Position numbers and translations under genes: made by a program. From positions 310,001 to 374,000 of the forward strand of contig NZ_JACHJJ010000004.1 of NCBI RefSeq assembly GCF_014203605.1: 64,000 nt of DNA, given 5' to 3'. Within the stretch, counting starts at the first letter, position 1. Each line of letters begins with the position of its first letter. Below, piece by piece: positions 52,658 to 61,733 of this stretch. The notes beneath the pieces were generated by a model. The model saw only the letters and a program-made list of their open reading frames with translations. It had not been told where the DNA came from and did no database searches. This DNA is from Thiemannella venezuelensis (GTDB lineage Bacteria > Actinomycetota > Actinomycetes > Streptosporangiales > Streptosporangiaceae).

Positions 52658-54088
52658 GTGCGGGACGTGGCCCACATACATGATCTTACCGCTCTCGAGC
52701 AGGCGGCGGCCGTACGCCGCAGGGAGATCTCGCCGGTCGAGATCGCCGAGCACTACCTCGACCGCATCGCGCGGCTCGACCCCCGGGTCGGCGCCTACGT
52801 GACCGTCACCCCCGAGCTGGCCCTGGAGCAGGCGCACAAGGCCGAGGCCAGGGTGCTCGCGGGGGAGGACACCCCGCCGCTCCTCGGGGTGCCCGTCCCG
52901 ATCAAGGACCTCAACCTGGTCAAGGACGTGCCGATCCACTTCGGCTCGGCGGTCTACGACGACTTCGTCGCCCCGGTGGACGACAGCGTGGTGGAGCGGC
53001 TCAGGGAGGCCGGGACGGTCATGCTCGGCAAGACGGCCACGCCCGAGTTCGGGATGCCCTGCTACACCGAGACCTCCGTCTCCCCGCCCACCCGGACGCC
53101 GTGGGACCTGTCCCGCTCGGCCGGCGGGTCCAGCGGCGGGGCCGCCGCCGCGGTCGCCGCGGGGCTGGCGCCCGCCGCGCAGGGCAGCGACGGGGCGGGT
53201 TCGATCCGCATCCCCGCCTCGGTCTGCGGGCTGTACGGCATCAAGCCCACCCGGGGCCGGATCAGCTTCGCCCCGATCATCCCCGACCTGGCGGGCCTGT
53301 CGACCAACGGTCCGCTGGCCAGGACCGTCGCCGACGCCGCCGCGCTGCTGGACGCGATGGCCCACGGCAATCCGGGCGACCTCTACCACGCGCCGCCGCC
53401 GGAGCTGGGCTCGTTCGCCGCCCACGTCGGCCGGGACCCGGGCCGGCTGCGGATCGCCCGCTACGCCGAGCCGCCGGTCCCCGGCGCGGTGGTGGACCCC
53501 GAGGTGCTGGCCGCCTACGAGCACGCCTCGGCGGAGCTGGCCGCCCTCGGCCACGAGGTGGTCGACATCGCGCCGCCGTTCTCGGCCGACCTGGTACCGC
53601 AGTTCGTCACGCTCTGGTACGCCTTCTCCTGCATGCACCCGGTGGACCTCACCAAGCAGGACCGGCTCCGCCCGCTGACGGCCTGGCTGCGCGAGCGCGG
53701 CTACGCCACCCCGGCGCCCGACTTCCTCCAGGCGCAGTCGGCGCTCCAGCTCGCCACCCGGTTCGGCCTGATGGTCACCGACGAGTACGACGCGGTGCTC
53801 ACCCCGACCGTCACCGCCCCGCCCCGGCCGGTGGGCTGGTTCGAGGAGGGCGGGGACCCGGAGGAGACCTTCGAGCGGATGAAGCGGTTCGCCGCCTTCC
53901 CCGCCATCTACAACGTCAGCGGCCAGCCGGCGGTCAACCTCCCGCTGCACTGGACGGCCGAGGGACTGCCGGTCGGGGTCATGCTGGCCGGGCGGTTCGG
54001 CGACGAGGCCACGCTGATCGCGGTCTCCGCGCAGCTCGAGGCGGCCAGGGGCGGTTTCTGGGGGGACCTGCGGCCGTCGGTCTGGTGA
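52658..54088 (+). CDS. Amidase signature enzyme
   Basis: Amidohydrolase of 476 residues of the amidase-signature family. The Ser-cisSer-Lys triad is complete: K83 in VPIKDLN, cis-Ser in GGSSGG near 158 and nucleophile S182 in GSIRIPAS. The family covers fatty amides, nitrile-derived amides and the GatA subunit; no gatB or gatC is near, so a stand-alone amidase is likely. The GTG at 52658 lacks a Shine-Dalgarno site and may be read from a short leader; a second GTG at 52667 is possible. The A/T-rich promoter region is distinctive. Confidence 0.9.
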   Translation: MRDVAHIHDLTALEQAAAVRRREISPVEIAEHYLDRIARLDPRVGAYVTVTPELALEQAHKAEARVLAGEDTPPLLGVPVPIKDLNLVKDVPIHFGSAVYDDFVAPVDDSVVERLREAGTVMLGKTATPEFGMPCYTETSVSPPTRTPWDLSRSAGGSSGGAAAAVAAGLAPAAQGSDGAGSIRIPASVCGLYGIKPTRGRISFAPIIPDLAGLSTNGPLARTVADAAALLDAMAHGNPGDLYHAPPPELGSFAAHVGRDPGRLRIARYAEPPVPGAVVDPEVLAAYEHASAELAALGHEVVDIAPPFSADLVPQFVTLWYAFSCMHPVDLTKQDRLRPLTAWLRERGYATPAPDFLQAQSALQLATRFGLMVTDEYDAVLTPTVTAPPRPVGWFEEGGDPEETFERMKRFAAFPAIYNVSGQPAVNLPLHWTAEGLPVGVMLAGRFGDEATLIAVSAQLEAARGGFWGDLRPSVW

Positions 54089-54131
54089 TCGGGCGCCGGT
54101 CCCGGCCCGTCCGGGAGCGCGGGAGCGCCTC

Positions 54132-54164
54132 CCGCCGCGGTCCCTGCGGGCAGGGCCGCGGCGG
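54132..54164. terminator. Terminator between amidase and the convergent gene
   Basis: CCGCCGCGG (54132-54140) and CGCGGCGG (54157-54164), continued inward by CCCTG/CAGGG past a mismatch, form a stem with a short loop. Confidence 0.6.
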
Positions 54165-54167
54165 CCT

Positions 54168-55124
54168 TCAGCCCGTCCGGGCGCGCAGGAGCGTCTCCAG
54201 ATGGGCGGCGATGTCGGCCAGCAGGGTCGAGGGGGCCACCGGGGCGGCGGAGACCGCGGAGAACAGGCTGGGCAGGCCCGGCAGCGGGAAGCCGTCCTCC
54301 TCGGTGGCGGCCCTGCCCACCTCGGTCTTGCCCAGGACGAGCCGGCTGCGCTGCCAGGCGTCGAGGACCTCCTCGGGGGAGGGCACGCCGAAGCCGTGTC
54401 CCACCGGGGCCGCGTGGCGCAGCCGTACCAGCGGGGTGTCGGCGAAGGCCAGCGCCACCCGGGAGCGCAGCGCCAGGTCGTCGCGGCGGTCCGGGGCCAC
54501 CCAGTCCATCGCGGCGCACGGGTTGCGGCAGTCGGCGACGCAGGTGGCGAGCGCCCCGGCGACCTGGCTGTGCTGCCGGTCGAAGTAGGCCCGCCAGCCC
54601 TCGGCCGGTTCCCCGGCGACCCTGAGGGTCCGGTTGGCGGCGGACTGCTCGGGTTTGGTGTGGTCGCACTCGCGGTCGCCGATCACGCCGAACCTGCTGC
54701 CCGGAGCGGTGAGCCCGGCGGGCCAGCGGGCCGGGTCGCCCGCGTGGCCGAGCGCGGGCTCGAAGGCGAGCAGCGGGAGGTACTCGCTGGCGATGTGCAG
54801 GGCGGCGACCATGGGGCTGAGCTCGCGCCGGTGCCAGCGGACCTCGATCACCTCCAGCAGCAGCCCGTAGGCGGGGCGCAGCGACTCCAGCGCGCCGCGG
54901 GGCTGCTCCCTGGGGGTCTGGGGCATGGTGCACGCGCGGGCGCGCCGCCGCAGCGCGGGCGGCACCTGGCGGGCCTCGACCGCGAAGTCCTCGGCGTCGA
55001 GGGAGAGCAGCCGCTGGCCGAACTCGCAGACCGCCTCGATCTCGGGGTCGTCGGCGAGTGCCTCCAGGTCGGCGAAGGCGTGCCGTCTGGCGAGTGTGAC
55101 GAGCACGTCCTGTACCGAGTGCAT
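54168..55124 (-). CDS. Conserved actinobacterial hypothetical protein beside pepN
   Basis: A 318-residue soluble protein that I cannot assign to a family. It is Leu/Ala/Arg-rich and probably helical, with possible metal ligands (RECDHTKPE, and the Cys-containing CVADCRNPCAAMDW). I recall a homologue adjacent to pepN in streptomycetes, which would suggest a link to peptide degradation, but I cannot verify this. ATG at 55124. A terminator between it and pepN argues for separate transcription. Confidence 0.6.
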   Translation of the reverse strand: MHSVQDVLVTLARRHAFADLEALADDPEIEAVCEFGQRLLSLDAEDFAVEARQVPPALRRRARACTMPQTPREQPRGALESLRPAYGLLLEVIEVRWHRRELSPMVAALHIASEYLPLLAFEPALGHAGDPARWPAGLTAPGSRFGVIGDRECDHTKPEQSAANRTLRVAGEPAEGWRAYFDRQHSQVAGALATCVADCRNPCAAMDWVAPDRRDDLALRSRVALAFADTPLVRLRHAAPVGHGFGVPSPEEVLDAWQRSRLVLGKTEVGRAATEEDGFPLPGLPSLFSAVSAAPVAPSTLLADIAAHLETLLRARTG

Positions 55125-55175
55125 CAGCGGACGACCTCACGTTTCCCGCGGGCGATCGCCCGGCGATAGGGCGGC

Positions 55176-55202
55176 GCCCCCGCCGTCGTGTACGGCGGGG
55201 GC
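55176..55202 (-). terminator. Terminator of pepN
   Basis: GCCCCCGCCGT and its complement ACGGCGGGGGC form an 11-bp stem with a five-base loop, 54 bases beyond the pepN stop. Confidence 0.7.
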
Positions 55203-55256
55203 GGCGCGTGGACGGGGCCGGGGCGGGCGCCCGGTTTCCTCAGAGGGCCAGGACGC

Positions 55257-57839
55257 TCAGGCGGCGGCGTCCTTGGCCCGGGCGCGCAGCGCGCGGCGCA
55301 CGCCGTCGGCGCCTTCCAGGAGCAGGCGCCTGAGCGCCTGCGGCGGCTCGCCCTCCTCGATGAGCCGCTCGGTCCGGGCGACGGTCTCGGGGGAGACGGC
55401 CAGGGCCGGGTAGCAGCCGATCGCGAAGTTCTGGGCGCTGTCGAAGGTCCAGGACTCCCAGATGCGGCCGATCTCGGCGTGGTACCGCTCGGCGTAGGGC
55501 TCCAGCAGCTCCGGGTGGCGGGGGTCCATGAAGCCGGGGATCGTCGAGCGGAGCAGCGCGCCGCTCAGCTTGCCCTCGGTCATCGTGGCCCAGGCGGCCG
55601 CCTTGCCCTCGGCGGTGGGGATCGCGGCCCGGGCCGTAGCGGCCGAGCGCTCGCCGGTGGCGGTGGGGTCGCGCAGCAACTCGGCGGCGATGTCCTCCTC
55701 GCCGAGCACGCCGCCTGCGACCAGCGCCTGGGTCAGCGTCCAGCGGAGGTCGGCGTCGACGGTCAGCCCGTCGAGCACCGCCGTACCGTCCAGCAGGCCC
55801 TTCAGGAGCGCCAGGTCCTCGCTGGAGGAGGCCACCGCGGTCAGGGCGTTGACGTAGGCGAGCTGGTGGTCCGAGCCGGGCTCGGCGGCCTCGGCGAGCG
55901 AGCGCAGCGAGGCGGCCAGCAGGGCCAGGCCCTCGGCGCGCCAGGCGGGGTCGGCGTACTGCTGCACGGCCAGGCGGGCCTGGCGCAGCACGGTCTGGGC
56001 GACCGTGATGTCGGTGACCGACGCGATGCCGGAGGTGACCAGCGCCACGTAGTCGCGGGTGGCCATCTCGGCGTCGCGGGTCATGTCCCAGGCGGCGGAC
56101 CAGCACAGCGCGCGCGGCAGCGACGCCGGGGCCCCCGGGGAGTCGGCGAACTTCGCGATGCCGCCCTCGACCAGGGTCCGCAGCGAGCGCTCGTCGAGCC
56201 GGATCTTGGCGTAGGTCAGGTCGTCGTCGTTGATCAGGACCAGGTCGGGCTGGACCTCGCCGACCAGCTCGGCCACGGCCGTACGGGCGCCGACCACGTC
56301 GAGCTCGACCCGCCTGACCCGGACGAGGGCGTCGCCGGAGAGCGAGTAGAGGCCGATGGCGACGCGGTGCGAGCGCAGCGTCGGGTAGTCGGCCGGGGCC
56401 TCCTGCAGCACCTCGAAGCGGGTGAAGCGGCCCTCGGCGTCGACCTCGAAGGCCGGGCGCAGGGTGTTGACCCAGGAGGTCTCCAGCCACTCCTTCGACC
56501 AGGACGACAGGTCGCGGCCGCTGGTCCGCTCCAGCGCCTCCAGCAGGTCCTTCAGCTCGGTGTTGCCCCAGGCGTGCTCGGTGAAGTAGGCGCGCACGCC
56601 CGCCAGGAAGTTGTCCAGGCCCACGTAGGCGACGAGCTGCTTGAGGACCGAGGCGCCCTTGGCGTAGGTGATGCCGTCGAAGTTGACCTCGACCGCGTGC
56701 ATGTCGACGATGTCGGCGGCGATCGGGTGGGTGGAGGGCAGCTGGTCCTGGCGGTAGGCCCAGGCCTTCTCCACGTTGGCGAAGGTCGTCCAGGCGCCCT
56801 GGCCCCAGCGGGTGGCCTCGGCCTGGCAGAGCACCGAGGCGTAGGTCGCGAACGACTCGTTCAGCCACAGGTCGTCCCACCAGCGCATGGTGACCAGGTC
56901 GCCGAACCACATGTGCGCCATCTCGTGCAGGATCGTCTCGGCGCGGCGCTCGATGACGGCGTCGGTGACGCGGGAGCGGAAGACGTAGTCCTCCAGGAAG
57001 GTCACGCAGCCGGCGTTCTCCATCGCGCCGGCGTTGAACTCCGGCACGAACAGCTGGTCGTACTTGCCGAACGGGTAGCGGACGCCGAAGACCTCGTGGA
57101 AGAAGTCGAAGCCCTGCCGGGTGACCTCGAAGATGTTGTCCGGGTCGAGGTGCTCGGCGAGCGAGGCGCGGCAGTAGATCCCCAGCGGGATGCCGTCGTG
57201 CTCGGAGGTCACCTTGTGGTACGGCCCGGCGCACAGGGCGGTGATGTAGGTCGACATCACCGGCGTCGGCGGGAAGTGCCAGCGCTTGGCGTCCTGCAGC
57301 GCCCCGTGCTTGCCGCGGTGCCCTTCCAGCTCCTCGACCCCGTCGGGGGCCGCGTTGGAGACGACCTCCCAGTAGGAGGGCGCGAGCACGGTCAGCTCGA
57401 AGGTCGCCTTCAGGTCGGGCTGGTCGAAGCAGGCGTACATCCGGTGGGCGTCGGCCGTCTCGAACTGGCTGTGCAGGTAGACGCTCTTGTCGACCGGGTC
57501 GACGAAGCGGTGCAGGCCCTCGCCGGTGCGCATGTAGGAGCAGTCGGCGTCGATCCGCAGCTCGTTGTCCTCGGCCAGACCGGGCAGCGGGAGCCGCCCG
57601 GTCTCCGGGTCGTAGGCGGTCACATCCAGCTCGGCGCCGTTCAGGACGGCCTTGCGCACCTTGGCGCCGGCCAGGTCGATGAACGTCTCCGCGCCCGCCC
57701 GGGTGCTGGTGAAGCGGACCGTGGTGATGCTCTCGAAGCGCTCTTCACCCTCGGTCAGATCGAGCTCCACCGCATACGACTGCACGCTGAGCAGCCGTGC
57801 GCGCTCGCGGGCCTCGTCACGGGTCAGATTGCCTGCCAC
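55257..57839 (-). CDS. pepN: Aminopeptidase N
   Basis: Zinc M1 aminopeptidase of 860 residues that trims N-terminal residues from peptides in the cytoplasm. The substrate-anchoring GAMEN is at residues 271-275, the zinc motif HEMAH at 305-309 and the third ligand E328 in WLNESFATY; an ERAP1-like C-terminal domain fills the last 350 residues. GTG start at 57839 with GGGAG upstream. The length and the N-terminal segment are those of the actinomycete PepN family. Confidence 0.96.
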   Translation of the reverse strand: MAGNLTRDEARERARLLSVQSYAVELDLTEGEERFESITTVRFTSTRAGAETFIDLAGAKVRKAVLNGAELDVTAYDPETGRLPLPGLAEDNELRIDADCSYMRTGEGLHRFVDPVDKSVYLHSQFETADAHRMYACFDQPDLKATFELTVLAPSYWEVVSNAAPDGVEELEGHRGKHGALQDAKRWHFPPTPVMSTYITALCAGPYHKVTSEHDGIPLGIYCRASLAEHLDPDNIFEVTRQGFDFFHEVFGVRYPFGKYDQLFVPEFNAGAMENAGCVTFLEDYVFRSRVTDAVIERRAETILHEMAHMWFGDLVTMRWWDDLWLNESFATYASVLCQAEATRWGQGAWTTFANVEKAWAYRQDQLPSTHPIAADIVDMHAVEVNFDGITYAKGASVLKQLVAYVGLDNFLAGVRAYFTEHAWGNTELKDLLEALERTSGRDLSSWSKEWLETSWVNTLRPAFEVDAEGRFTRFEVLQEAPADYPTLRSHRVAIGLYSLSGDALVRVRRVELDVVGARTAVAELVGEVQPDLVLINDDDLTYAKIRLDERSLRTLVEGGIAKFADSPGAPASLPRALCWSAAWDMTRDAEMATRDYVALVTSGIASVTDITVAQTVLRQARLAVQQYADPAWRAEGLALLAASLRSLAEAAEPGSDHQLAYVNALTAVASSSEDLALLKGLLDGTAVLDGLTVDADLRWTLTQALVAGGVLGEEDIAAELLRDPTATGERSAATARAAIPTAEGKAAAWATMTEGKLSGALLRSTIPGFMDPRHPELLEPYAERYHAEIGRIWESWTFDSAQNFAIGCYPALAVSPETVARTERLIEEGEPPQALRRLLLEGADGVRRALRARAKDAAA

Positions 57840-57948
57840 TACCGCTCCCTCGTCACGACTTCCTCCGCTCCGTTGCGAAGGGCTGCCTGAATCCTGCCAC
57901 GTGTGACAGGAGATCGCCGCCCGGGAGAACCGGTGGCCTGACGATCAC

Positions 57949-57976
57949 CACATAGGAGGATGAAGTCGACTGTCAA
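57949..57976 (-). promoter_or_regulatory. Probable promoter of pepN
   Basis: Minus strand: TTGACA (57976-57971), 16 bases, TATGTG (57954-57949), placing the transcript start near 57942 with a 100-base leader. The -35 box is a perfect match; the -10 box is weaker. Confidence 0.4.
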
Positions 57977-58071
57977 GGCAATAATCCCTCTCCTGGAATA
58001 GGGAGCCTTCCCCGCCGGGTTGTTGCTATGCGGAATATCTGCCGTCGAAGAAGTGATGAGGAAGCCGAGCG

Positions 58072-58692
58072 ATGAGCGACCGCACACCCGTCGATCTCTG
58101 GTTCGACCCCTTCTGCCCGTTCGCCTGGATGACCTCCCGCTGGCTGCTGGAGGTGGAGAAGGTCCGGCCGATCGAGCCGCGCTGGCACATCATGAGCCTG
58201 AACATCCTCAACGAGGACAAGGACGTTCCCGAGTCCTACCGCGAGATGATCGCCAAGGCCATCGGCCCGGTCCGCGTGGTCGCCGCCGTCCAGGAGAAGT
58301 ACGACTCCGAGACGGTCGGCCGCCTCTACACCGAGCTCGGCCTCCGCTTCCACAACCAGGGCAGGGTCAAGCGGCTCGACACGCTCCGGGAGACCGTCGA
58401 GGAGGCGCTGGAGGCGGCCGGGCTGGACCGCGTGTTCGCCGACGCGATGGACTCGGAGGAGTACGACGGGGTGCTGCGCGCCTCGCACGAGGACGGCATC
58501 AACCGGGTCGGCCAGGAGGTCGGCACCCCGGTGATCGCCGTGGACGGCGTCGCCTTCTTCGGCCCCGTCATCTCGCCGGCGCCCAAGGGCGAGGAGGCCG
58601 GCCGGCTCTGGGACGGCGTGCGGCTGGTCGCCGGGATCGACGGCTTCTTCGAGCTCAAGCGCTCCCGCACCCGGCCGCCGATCTTCGACTGA
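58072..58692 (+). CDS. DsbA-family oxidoreductase, Rv2466c-like, with CPFA active site
   Basis: A 206-residue thioredoxin-fold protein (PVDLWFDPFCPFAWMTSRWL) of the DsbA/FrnE group. The closest relative I recognise is the mycothiol-dependent reductase Rv2466c (CPWC), but here the second active-site Cys is Ala: C15-P-F-A18. It would thus form a monothiol and need mycothiol or another protein as partner. The insertion helices and the cis-Pro loop GTPVIAVDGVAFFGPV are intact. The ATG at 58072 lies close to GAGCG. A hairpin terminates the gene. Confidence 0.85.
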   Translation: MSDRTPVDLWFDPFCPFAWMTSRWLLEVEKVRPIEPRWHIMSLNILNEDKDVPESYREMIAKAIGPVRVVAAVQEKYDSETVGRLYTELGLRFHNQGRVKRLDTLRETVEEALEAAGLDRVFADAMDSEEYDGVLRASHEDGINRVGQEVGTPVIAVDGVAFFGPVISPAPKGEEAGRLWDGVRLVAGIDGFFELKRSRTRPPIFD

Positions 58693-58698
58693 GCGGTG

Positions 58699-58737
58699 CG
58701 GCCCCGTGGCGGGATGTCGCCCCCCGCCACGGGGCCG
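58699..58737 (+). terminator. Terminator of the DsbA-like gene
   Basis: CGGCCCCGTGGCGGG and its perfect 15-base complement enclose a nine-base loop, seven bases after the stop. Confidence 0.8.
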
Positions 58738-58930
58738 ATCCGGATATTACGAGTTTTTAAGGATCCCAAGCTTGGCCTCCCTTCTGGGGTGCTTCGTCGT
58801 ACCCTTCCGGTGAAGGCGGCCGAACGCCCGCCGGGGCGAGGGGCTCCATTCACCCTGCGTGACGAAACGAACACTCGGGGTAATCTCCAAGACTCTCGCC
58901 TTCTCACGCTTCGCGCGCAAGGATGAGGGC

Positions 58931-60340
58931 ATGCGTCACCTTTACCTGAACGGAGCCTGGCAGGCGTCGGCGTCGGGCGAGACCATCGACGTGGTGAACC
59001 CTGCGACCGAGGAGCTGATCGACCGGGTGCCCGCGGGCTCGCCCGCCGACGTCGAGGCCGCCGTGGCGGCGGCCCGGGCCGCTCTTCCCCTGTGGTCCGG
59101 TACGGCCCCCGCCGAGCGGGGCAAGCTCCTGGCCGCCGCGGCCGAACTGATCAGGGAGCGCTCCGACCAGATCGCCAGGATCATCGCCACCGACATGGGC
59201 GCGCCGTACGGCCTGGCGCTGAAGGTGCAGACGCTGATGCCGGCCGGGGTGCTGGCCTCCTACGCGAGCCTGGCCGAGTCCTACGACTTCGACACCAGGC
59301 GGATCGGGAACTCCTGGATCCTGCGGGAGCCGGTCGGCGTGGTCGGCGCCATCACGCCGTGGAACTACCCGCTCCACCAGATCGTGTGCAAGGTCGGGCC
59401 GGCGCTCGCCGCGGGCTGCACGGTCGTGCTCAAGCCCAGCGAGGTGGCGCCGCTGGCGGCCTTCGCGCTGGCCGGCGTCTTCGACGAGGTCGGCCTGCCC
59501 CCCGGCGTGTTCAACATGGTGAGCGGCACCGGACCGGTGATCGGCGAGGCCGTCGCCACCCACCCCGGCGTGGACATGGTCTCCTTCACCGGCTCCACCC
59601 GGGCGGGCCGCCGGGTCGCCTCGCTCGCCGCCGAGACGGTCAAGCGGGTGGCGCTGGAGCTCGGCGGCAAGTCGGCCAGCGTGGTCCTCCCCGACGCCGA
59701 CCTGACGGCGGCGGTCAAGGTGACCGTGGCCAACGCCTTCCTCAACTCCGGCCAGACCTGCTCCGCCTGGACCCGCATGATCGTCCACCGGGACCAGTAC
59801 GACGACGCCGTCGCCCTCGCCGTCCAGGCCGCGCGGAAGTACACCGTCGGCGACCCCTTCGACGAGGGCACCAGGCTCGGCCCGCTGGTCTCCGCCGCCC
59901 AGCGCGACCGGGTCGTGCGCTACATCAACCGGGGCCAGGAGGAGGGCGCCCGGCTCGTCGCAGGCGGGACCGACCGCCCGCTGGAGCGGGGCTTCTACGT
60001 GGAGCCCACGGTCTTCGCGGGGGTCGAGCCGGGCATGGTGATCGAGCAGGAGGAGATCTTCGGCCCGGTCCTGGCGATCATCCCCTACACCCGGGGCGAC
60101 GACGAGGCCGTCTCCATCGCCAACGGCACGCCGTACGGCCTGGCGGGCGCGGTGTGGGCCGGCAGCGAGAACCGGGCGGTCTCCGTCGCCCGGCGCCTGC
60201 ACACCGGCCAGGTGGCGATCAACGGCGGCCAGTTCAATCCGCTGGCGCCCTTCGGCGGGTACAAGCAGTCGGGCATCGGGCGGGAGATGGGCGAGTTCGG
60301 CCTGGAGGAGTATCTGGAGACCAAGTCGCTCCAGCTGTGA
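58931..60340 (+). CDS. Aldehyde dehydrogenase
   Basis: NAD(P)-dependent aldehyde oxidation, 469 residues. The catalytic cysteine C277 (NSGQTCSAW) and general base E243 (ALELGGKSA) are in place, with the cofactor loop [15 protein letters not shown] and the [10 protein letters not shown] motif. The ATG at 58931 follows AGGATGAGGG; the frame is open further upstream, but homologues begin at [10 protein letters not shown]. Substrate class unknown (betaine-, amino- or fatty-aldehyde type). A hairpin separates it from the convergent def gene. Confidence 0.93.
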   Translation: MRHLYLNGAWQASASGETIDVVNPATEELIDRVPAGSPADVEAAVAAARAALPLWSGTAPAERGKLLAAAAELIRERSDQIARIIATDMGAPYGLALKVQTLMPAGVLASYASLAESYDFDTRRIGNSWILREPVGVVGAITPWNYPLHQIVCKVGPALAAGCTVVLKPSEVAPLAAFALAGVFDEVGLPPGVFNMVSGTGPVIGEAVATHPGVDMVSFTGSTRAGRRVASLAAETVKRVALELGGKSASVVLPDADLTAAVKVTVANAFLNSGQTCSAWTRMIVHRDQYDDAVALAVQAARKYTVGDPFDEGTRLGPLVSAAQRDRVVRYINRGQEEGARLVAGGTDRPLERGFYVEPTVFAGVEPGMVIEQEEIFGPVLAIIPYTRGDDEAVSIANGTPYGLAGAVWAGSENRAVSVARRLHTGQVAINGGQFNPLAPFGGYKQSGIGREMGEFGLEEYLETKSLQL

Positions 60341-60363
60341 CCGGTCCCGGCGGGCGGCCCGGT

Positions 60364-60385
60364 CCCGGCCCGCAAGCGGGCCGGG
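60364..60385. terminator. Bidirectional terminator between ALDH and def
   Basis: CCCGGCCCGC-AA-GCGGGCCGGG, a perfect 10-bp stem with a two-base centre. Confidence 0.75.
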
Positions 60386-60391
60386 AGGTGC

Positions 60392-60880
60392 TCAGGGCGC
60401 CTGCAGCAGGACCTTGCGCGCGGCGTCCTTGGCCAGCCGGTCGACGTAGAGCATGCCGTCCAGGTGGTCGGCCTCGTGCTGGAAGCAGCGGGCGAGCAGA
60501 CCGCGGGCCCTGACCCGCACCGGGCGGCCCAGCCGGTCGAGGCCGCTGACCGTCACCCCGGCGGCCCGGGGGGTCCTCGCGTAGAGCGGCTTGCCGGTCT
60601 CGCGGCCGGGGACCGACAGGCAGCCCTCCTCGTCGAGGACCTCGGCGGCGTCGTCGACGGTCAGCTCGGGGTTGATCACGTGCCCCTTGCGGTTGCTGCA
60701 GTCGTAGACGAACAACCGCTTGGAGACTCCGATCTGCGGGCCGGCCAGGCCCACGCCCTCCGCGGCGTACATCGCGGCGAACATCTCGTCGATCAGGCGG
60801 CGCAGGTCGCGGTCGAACTCCGTGACCGGCTCGGCGGGCGTGCGCAGGACCGGATCCCCGATCACTCGGATGTCACGCAT
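60392..60880 (-). CDS. def: Peptide deformylase
   Basis: Removes the formyl group from nascent N-terminal methionine; 162 residues. All three motifs are present: GVGLAGPQIG, EGCLSVPG (C87) and QHEADHLDG (H135, E136, H139), the metal and catalytic residues. The ATG at 60880 is preceded by GAGGGAG. Standing alone; fmt is not in the window. A second def gene elsewhere is common in actinomycetes. Confidence 0.95.
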   Translation of the reverse strand: MRDIRVIGDPVLRTPAEPVTEFDRDLRRLIDEMFAAMYAAEGVGLAGPQIGVSKRLFVYDCSNRKGHVINPELTVDDAAEVLDEEGCLSVPGRETGKPLYARTPRAAGVTVSGLDRLGRPVRVRARGLLARCFQHEADHLDGMLYVDRLAKDAARKVLLQAP

Positions 60881-60989
60881 GTGGGGGCTCCCTCAGGTAA
60901 GGGGGGTAAGGGCTCAGATGGCAGAGCGGTTATTACTCTAGCCGGGGGCGGGCGTCGGGCCGCCCACCCGCACCTGCGAAACTGGGCGG

Positions 60990-61457
60990 GTGCGTGTCTA
61001 CATCGGTGCCGACCATGCCGGCTATGAGTTCAAGAACCACCTCGTCTCCTGGCTGAAGGAGCACGGCCACGAGGTGACGGACTGCGGTCCGTTCGTCTAC
61101 GACGCCGAGGACGACTACCCGCCGTTCGTGCTGCGCGCGGCGGAGGGCGTCGCGAACGACCCGGGCAGCCTCGGGGTCGTCATCGGCGGCTCGGGCAACG
61201 GCGAGCAGATCGCGGCCAACAAGGTGCGCGGCGTCCGCGCGGCGCTCGCCTGGAGCGAGGACACCGCCAAGCTCGCCCGCGAGCACAACGACGCCAACGT
61301 GATCAGCGTGGGCGCGCGGATGCACCCGCAGGAGGAGGCGACCAGGTTCGTCGAGCTCTTCCTCGCCACGGCGTACTCGGGAGCCGACCGGCACAGCCGC
61401 CGCATCGCCCAGCTCGGCGCGTACGAGACCACGGGCGAGCTCCCGCCGCTTCCGTAG
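60990..61457 (+). CDS. rpiB: Ribose-5-phosphate isomerase B
   Basis: Interconverts ribose 5-phosphate and ribulose 5-phosphate; 155 residues. N-terminal RVYIGADHAGYEFKNHL and the anion loop GGSGNGEQIAANK are typical, with E72 taking the place of the catalytic Cys of E. coli RpiB, as in mycobacterial RpiB. GTG start at 60990, only about 110 bases from the divergent def start. A stem-loop follows the stop. Confidence 0.93.
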   Translation: MRVYIGADHAGYEFKNHLVSWLKEHGHEVTDCGPFVYDAEDDYPPFVLRAAEGVANDPGSLGVVIGGSGNGEQIAANKVRGVRAALAWSEDTAKLAREHNDANVISVGARMHPQEEATRFVELFLATAYSGADRHSRRIAQLGAYETTGELPPLP

Positions 61458-61470
61458 GAACCCGGCCCGT

Positions 61471-61505
61471 CCGGGCCCCGCGCCCCGTCCGGCGGCGGGG
61501 CCCGG
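61471..61505 (+). terminator. Terminator of rpiB
   Basis: CCGGGCCCCGC (61471-61481) and its complement GCGGGGCCCGG (61495-61505) form an 11-bp stem with a 13-base loop. Confidence 0.7.
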
Positions 61506-61508
61506 GGC

Positions 61509-61664
61509 CTACCTGTCGCGGCCGCGGTGCGGCTGGTCCCTGCGCGGCGTCTCGTCGCGCAGAGGCCGCCGGTCCGCGGCCTCCTGCTGCTCGCGCGAGG
61601 GCCGGGACACGTCCCGGGCCCGCATCGCGGTGAGCGCGGTGATCTGCAAACTCTGCAGTGCCAT
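61509..61664 (-). CDS. Possible small basic protein
   Basis: A 51-codon frame encoding MALQSLQITALTAMRARD followed by an Arg/Asp/Pro-rich tail. It fills the gap between rpiB and the GNAT gene. The ribosome-binding site is poor, but the N-terminal helix looks protein-like and the frame is longer than expected for a gap this size. No function. Confidence 0.35.
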   Translation of the reverse strand: MALQSLQITALTAMRARDVSRPSREQQEAADRRPLRDETPRRDQPHRGRDR

Positions 61665-61733
61665 GGCGCCACGATAACCCGCGGGACCGCCCCCGCGCGG
61701 GACCGGCGGGGGCGGTCAGAGGATCAGGTCCGC

